From NCBI GenBank assembly GCA_023665105.1, contig JAMPEO010000003.1:1-33119 (forward strand): a stretch of 33,119 bases of DNA, written 5' to 3'. The DNA is from Candidatus Gastranaerophilales bacterium. GTDB lineage: Bacteria > Cyanobacteriota > Vampirovibrionia > Gastranaerophilales > Gastranaerophilaceae. The position numbers and the translations under genes were made by a program. Below, one piece after another: positions 31,758-33,119 of this stretch (within the stretch, counting starts at the first letter, position 1; each line of letters begins with the position of its first letter). Below the pieces are notes generated by a model. It made no database searches. It saw only the letters and a program-made list of their open reading frames with translations, and was not told the origin of the DNA.

Positions 31758-32894
31758 ATGAAACCTTTAAAACCATTCGATATTAGCTTTTTTAAAATAT
31801 TCTTAGTAGTAATCTGTTTGTTTGGGACTTTAGTACATCCTCAACCCGCAAAAACACAAACTGATAGTTTTACTATAGATTTATCAATCATTGGAGACTG
31901 TTTATTGGCGACAGAAGAGGGTAAAGATTCCAATTATTCTTTTAGTTGGTACGCAAAAAACAGGCATCCGGAATATTTCTTTCAAAAAGTATCTTCTATA
32001 TTTCAAAACGATGATTTTACCATTGCCAATTTAGAGAACGTGTTAACAGATAGACCTTTAAAAAATAGAGATAAAGGAGAGGGTGCCTTTTGCTTTAAAG
32101 CACCATCAAAGAATACCGACATACTAAATAAAGGATATATCGATATAGTTTCAATAACTAATAATCATACTTATGACTACGGCAAAGAAGGTTATTTGGA
32201 TACTATACAAGCCCTTAATAATGCAAAAATATTATGGGGTAGTGAAAATAAAACCATTTATTTAAACAAAAATGGTTATACTATTGCTTTTATCCCTGCA
32301 AGCTTATATAACAGTTATCAAACCAGGAAAATAATTGATAATATAAAAATAGCATCTTCAAAGTCTGATTATCAAATTGTTTATTTTCACGGCGGGAAAG
32401 AAGGTATTTATGAACCGGAAACATGGAAAATAAATGCATGCCATAAGTTAGTTGATGCTGGTGCAGATTTAGTTATAGGTAATCATCCCCACAGATTACA
32501 ACCGCTAGAAATCTATAAGAATGTAAATATAATATATTCTCTCGGTAATTTTTGCTTTGGTGGCAATAACCACATGGTTAGTAATAGAACGATTATTTAC
32601 AAAACTATATTAAAGATAAAAGATGGCAAGTTGGTACAAGAAGAAACATGTTTAATTCCTTGTTATGTACAAGATGATTCTAAATATCAGAATAACTGGC
32701 AGCCTGATATAATAAAAAATGAAGAAGAAAGAAAACTTGTTATTGATTTCTTATTTGGAAAAACATGTTTACCACATGCTAAAACAGGTAATTCAAACAG
32801 TATTAACATAAACAATTACCTAAAAAACAGGGATAATATTCAGATTGACGAAGAATCCGGATATATATTGAAACATTACCCATTTAACACTTAA
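31758..32894 (+). CDS. CapA-family (PgsA-like) metallophosphatase, secreted or anchored
   Basis: A CapA/PGA_cap-type protein of 378 residues from ATG 31758 (MKPLKPFDISF). The N-terminus has a hydrophobic segment (FFKIFLVVICLFGTLV, about 11-26), a signal peptide or anchor. The calcineurin-like phosphatase motifs follow: DLSIIGDCLL (D47), ANLENVLTD, TNNHTYDYG, FHGGKEGIYEP and VIGNHPHRLQ, then NIIYSLGNFCFGG. These are the family's metal-binding blocks. CapA proteins are needed for capsular poly-gamma-glutamate in bacilli, but no CapB or CapC gene is here, so the cell-surface substrate is unknown. The start is uncertain, as no SD is seen near any in-frame ATG (31698, 31758). Confidence 0.85.
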   Translation: MKPLKPFDISFFKIFLVVICLFGTLVHPQPAKTQTDSFTIDLSIIGDCLLATEEGKDSNYSFSWYAKNRHPEYFFQKVSSIFQNDDFTIANLENVLTDRPLKNRDKGEGAFCFKAPSKNTDILNKGYIDIVSITNNHTYDYGKEGYLDTIQALNNAKILWGSENKTIYLNKNGYTIAFIPASLYNSYQTRKIIDNIKIASSKSDYQIVYFHGGKEGIYEPETWKINACHKLVDAGADLVIGNHPHRLQPLEIYKNVNIIYSLGNFCFGGNNHMVSNRTIIYKTILKIKDGKLVQEETCLIPCYVQDDSKYQNNWQPDIIKNEEERKLVIDFLFGKTCLPHAKTGNSNSININNYLKNRDNIQIDEESGYILKHYPFNT

Positions 32895-33004
32895 TGCTTG
32901 ATTTAATAAAGCTGAGCATTACTAAGTCACTGTTAGACAGTGCCTGACCTACTTTTTAAAACGTTAAAAAGCAAGGTTACAACCCTGAAAAAGCTTACTA
33001 TAAC

Positions 33005-33033
33005 AGAAAAAGAGCCTCATAATGAAGCTCTTT
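33005..33033 (-). terminator. Terminator of the tRNA-His gene
   Basis: Minus strand: AAAGAGCTTCA/TGAGGCTCTTT with one G-T pair and loop TTA, then TTTTTC. It sits 8 bp from the CCA end of the tRNA. Confidence 0.8.
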
Positions 33034-33040
33034 CAATAAA

Positions 33041-33117
33041 TGGGGCGCCAGATGGGATTCGAACCCATGCATATCGGAACCACAATCCGAGGTCTTAACC
33101 ACTTGACGACAGGCGCC
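33041..33117 (-). tRNA. tRNA-His (anticodon GTG)
   Basis: A cloverleaf is clear on the minus strand: anticodon stem TCGGA/TCCGA around TTGTGGT (anticodon GTG), T-arm ATGGG-TTCGAAT-CCCAT and an encoded 3' CCA. G at position -1 (33117) faces C73, the identity mark of tRNA-His. The acceptor stem has a T-T mismatch at 6-67, and 13-22 is A-A. Window end cuts nothing of the mature tRNA. Confidence 0.95.
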
Positions 33118-33119
33118 AT

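Overview
The window looks like chromosome of a low-GC, anaerobic, non-photosynthetic bacterium. The best guess is a gut relative of cyanobacteria (Gastranaerophilales, 'Melainabacteria'). This is an inference. It rests on the AT-rich DNA, a [FeFe]-hydrogenase maturase (HydG), an NfnA/SudB-type flavoprotein, cyanobacteria-style REC-PAS-kinase and HEAT/PBS-lyase-repeat proteins, divergent flagellar rod genes and a biotin operon of the bioF-bioG-bioC type. No phage, insertion sequence, CRISPR array or integrase was seen. Most of the window is housekeeping sequence with compact operons.

Layout: (1) 226-3850, minus strand: a REC-PAS-histidine kinase, a NarL-type response regulator and a membrane-anchored lysine-rich protein in one operon. 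(2) 3913-7248, minus strand: bioC, bioG and bioF, making the pimeloyl moiety of biotin, then a YkgJ-type cysteine-cluster protein and a glutaredoxin. (3) 7405-9784: surE, a small secreted protein bracketed by two inverted copies of a palindromic repeat, and rplS-rbgA for ribosome assembly. (4) 10050-12303, plus strand: four flagellar rod genes (two FlgF/G-like, flgB, flgC) behind a sigma70-type and a sigma28-like promoter. (5) 12480-16366: a small unknown protein, a 0.5-kb gap with a candidate structured RNA ending in a terminator, and a SWIM-SNF2 helicase. (6) 16576-19639: rpsT, a divergent PurD-like ATP-grasp protein and a phosphohexomutase. (7) 19647-22970: an SGNH-fold protein that has lost its nucleophile serine, a ribbon-helix-helix regulator, hydG and a nitroreductase. 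(8) 23066-28338: a HEAT-repeat protein, a PAS-GAF histidine kinase, a Na/Pi cotransporter with a PhoU tail and a small P-loop kinase. (9) 28547-33117: a cysteine-rich secreted protein, the NfnA/SudB-like flavoprotein, a Pro/Gly/Met-rich protein, a DnaJ-like chaperone with a reduced zinc site, a CapA-family protein and tRNA-His.

The most notable pattern concerns translation starts. Three genes without a Shine-Dalgarno sequence (both sensor kinases and the YkgJ-type gene) have a near-consensus promoter whose -10 box ends exactly 6 nt before the ATG, so +1 should be the A of the start codon. They are therefore predicted to be leaderless mRNAs. Most other genes have clear GGAGG-like sites, so two modes of initiation seem to coexist. 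Other points worth checking are the RNA/attenuator candidate at 12879-13020, the sigma28-like flagellar promoter, the SGNH Ser-to-Gly change and the inverted palindromic repeats around 8257-8532. I see no clearly new multi-gene system.
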